Below, piece after piece: positions 5,481 through 6,677 of a stretch of DNA of 6,677 nt (its first letter is position 1; each line of letters begins with the position of its first letter). The notes under the pieces were generated by a model that did no database searches, was not told the origin of the DNA, and saw only the letters and a list, made by a program, of their open reading frames with translations. The stretch is from Oscillospiraceae bacterium (GTDB taxonomy: Bacteria > Bacillota > Clostridia > Saccharofermentanales > Saccharofermentanaceae): positions 1-6,677 of the forward strand of contig CADCQX010000176.1 of NCBI GenBank assembly GCA_902803695.1, given 5' to 3'. The position numbers and the translations under genes were made by a program.

Positions 5481-6281
5481 TCATTTTACTTTTCCGATCG
5501 CACTGAACGGATATACTCTGACAAGTGCAATACCCTTGATCCTGTCTGAAGAAAAAGGTCCGAGATTACGACTGTCATTACTTACCATACGGTTATCTCC
5601 CATACAGAAATACTCATCGGAAGATAATGTGATCTCGTTATAACCTTTAGTCAGACCCATACCGGAAACTGTAGTGATAGTTCCCTGCGGCAGGTAATCT
5701 TCGTTCAATTCCTCGAACTGAAGAGCATCCTTTTTCTTTATGTATACTCTTCCGTTCTCGATCTTTATTGTCTCACCGGGAAGACCTACAACACGCTTAA
5801 CGAGATACTCATCGTGGTCATATCCTTCCATATTGGTACCGTCGAGGATAACGATATCGCCTCTGTCAAAATTATCGAAATATGTCGATATTTTTTCTGC
5901 GAAGATAACATCTCCCTCGTGAAGAGTCGGATTCATCGAAGATCCGTAAACGTTACTTCTCTGAATTACGAAAACTACAAGGAAAACACCGATCAAAACA
6001 CCGATACAGATCGACTTCAACCAGCCTAGACCGTTGAAGACAACCTTCTCGGTATCCGTCTTTGTTTCCCAGGAAGGAAGTTCTTCCTTTTTCTCATTTC
6101 CCTGTTCTTCCTCGGGTTCATCCATGAAAACAGTAGGACGTCTTTCAGAAGTCTCCTCTTCCTCTTCAATATCAGAGTCAGTATTCAATTCTGTGCTGTT
6201 CTTCTCGCTAAGCTCGTTAGCCTGTTCGCTGAGCCTAAGGAGTGCTTCTCTCTCGTTCTTTCTTTCTTCTGCTGATTTCAT
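5481..6281 (-). CDS. lepB: Type I signal peptidase (S26 family) with acidic N-terminal extension
   Basis: A complete 266-residue membrane protease that removes signal peptides from secreted proteins. A single N-terminal membrane helix (about 88-106) precedes the catalytic domain outside the membrane. Box B is GSSMNPTL (113-120) with catalytic Ser115; box D is YLVKRVVGLPGE (159-170) with the general-base Lys162; box E is GDNRMVSNDSR (228-238). All key residues are present. The first 85 or so residues are hydrophilic and strongly acidic (a run DIEEEEET at 37-44, then more Glu), and should lie in the cytosol; Gram-positive enzymes such as Bacillus SipS usually have only a short leader there. The start ATG at 6281 follows AAAGGG (6295-6290) with 8 bases between, which supports the long form. 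The gene follows aspS by 27 bases and precedes lepA by 23, in one operon. Paralogues elsewhere in the genome are likely, so the symbol is by family. Confidence 0.95.
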   Translation of the reverse strand: MKSAEERKNEREALLRLSEQANELSEKNSTELNTDSDIEEEEETSERRPTVFMDEPEEEQGNEKKEELPSWETKTDTEKVVFNGLGWLKSICIGVLIGVFLVVFVIQRSNVYGSSMNPTLHEGDVIFAEKISTYFDNFDRGDIVILDGTNMEGYDHDEYLVKRVVGLPGETIKIENGRVYIKKKDALQFEELNEDYLPQGTITTVSGMGLTKGYNEITLSSDEYFCMGDNRMVSNDSRNLGPFSSDRIKGIALVRVYPFSAIGKVK

Positions 6282-6308
6282 TTAGTCTACCCTTTCATCT
6301 TTCCTTTA

Positions 6309-6677
6309 TTAATCGAAAACTGCTTCGTCATCGATATCGCTCTCATGAACAGTCTCACTTACCTCGATACCGAGATCCTTGAGCTGCTGTTCCTCAACAG
6401 GTGCCGGTGCTTCAGTCATAAGGTCTGAAGAGTTCTGTACCTTAGGGAAAGCGATAACTTCTCTGATGCTCTGGCAGTTAGCCATAAGCATAACCATACG
6501 GTCAAGACCATATGCGAGACCGCCGTGCGGTGGAACACCGTATGTGAATGCATCGAGAAGGAATCCGAACTGTTCCTGTGCTCTTTCTTCCGTAAATCCG
6601 AGAGCCTTGAATACTCTCATCTGGAGATCTCTGTTATGGATACGGATAGAACCGCCTCCGAGCTCACAACCGTTCAA
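6309..6677 (-). CDS. aspS: Aspartyl-tRNA synthetase, C-terminal 122 residues (5' part outside window)
   Basis: The frame is open to the window edge; the first codon seen is TTG for an internal Leu in the family pattern LNGxELGGGS, so it is not a start. Class II synthetase hallmarks are present: ELGGGSIRIHN (5-15), then FGFLLDAFTYGVPPHGG (37-53) and motif 3 GLAYGLDRMVML (53-64) with the ATP-binding Arg60. SIREVIAFPK (70-79) and SDLMTEAP (84-91) are typical of bacterial AspRS. The enzyme charges tRNA-Asp with aspartate in the cytosol. After the usual end (EEQQLKDLGI) there is a short acidic tail (HESDIDDEAVFD). It is the first visible gene of the operon that continues with lepB. Whether it is a discriminating or non-discriminating form cannot be told from this part. 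Confidence 0.97.
   Translation of the reverse strand: MNGCELGGGSIRIHNRDLQMRVFKALGFTEERAQEQFGFLLDAFTYGVPPHGGLAYGLDRMVMLMANCQSIREVIAFPKVQNSSDLMTEAPAPVEEQQLKDLGIEVSETVHESDIDDEAVFD

Noticed and set aside
6034..6285. Plus-strand open frame rich in Ser opposite the signal peptidase N-terminus
   Set aside because: It is the mirror of the Glu-rich coding run on the minus strand and has no family signature; lepB explains this region.
6309..6677. aspS fragment as a complete small protein starting at the first codon seen
   Set aside because: The first codon is TTG for an internal Leu of the conserved LNGxELGGGS stretch; the gene continues past the window edge.
1..6677. CRISPR array, insertion sequence or integrase
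   Set aside because: No spaced direct repeats, terminal inverted repeats, transposase or integrase motifs were seen on either strand.

Overview
The window reads as chromosomal DNA of a low-to-mid GC Gram-positive anaerobe. I infer Bacillota, class Clostridia (Lachnospiraceae-like or Oscillospiraceae-like), from the protein style, AGGAG-type ribosome sites and rho-independent termination; genus cannot be fixed. Every gene I can support lies on the minus strand, so transcription runs from high to low coordinates.

Right part (6677 down to 2295) is a tightly packed housekeeping run: the 3' end of aspS (aspartyl-tRNA synthetase), lepB (type I signal peptidase with a long acidic cytosolic N-terminus), lepA (elongation factor 4), a CaCA-family Na+/Ca2+ exchanger, and a small SH3-like lipoprotein. 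Gaps are 27 and 23 bases, then a 4-base ATGA overlap and a TAATG overlap, so this is very probably one operon with translational coupling at its end. Its promoter lies outside the window. The theme is protein synthesis, protein export and ion homeostasis at the envelope.

Middle (2294 down to 2081) is a boundary: an extended -10 promoter, tRNA-Leu(UAG) with encoded CCA, a strong rho-independent terminator, and directly after it a plausible promoter for the next unit. The upstream operon has no visible terminator of its own and probably also ends at the tRNA terminator.

Left part (2041 down to 1) is more accessory in character: a probable Imm1-family immunity protein without a visible toxin, a short orphan reading frame that may be a gene remnant, a P-loop kinase-like protein, a seven-helix membrane protein of unknown function, and the first 113 codons of a class I SAM-dependent (TehB-like) methyltransferase cut by the window edge. 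The last three are spaced as an operon (42 and 1 bases apart with the chosen starts). I see no CRISPR array, insertion sequence, integrase or convincing new defence system. The best leads are the orphan immunity gene beside a tRNA 3' end and the uncharacterised kinase, membrane protein and methyltransferase cluster.
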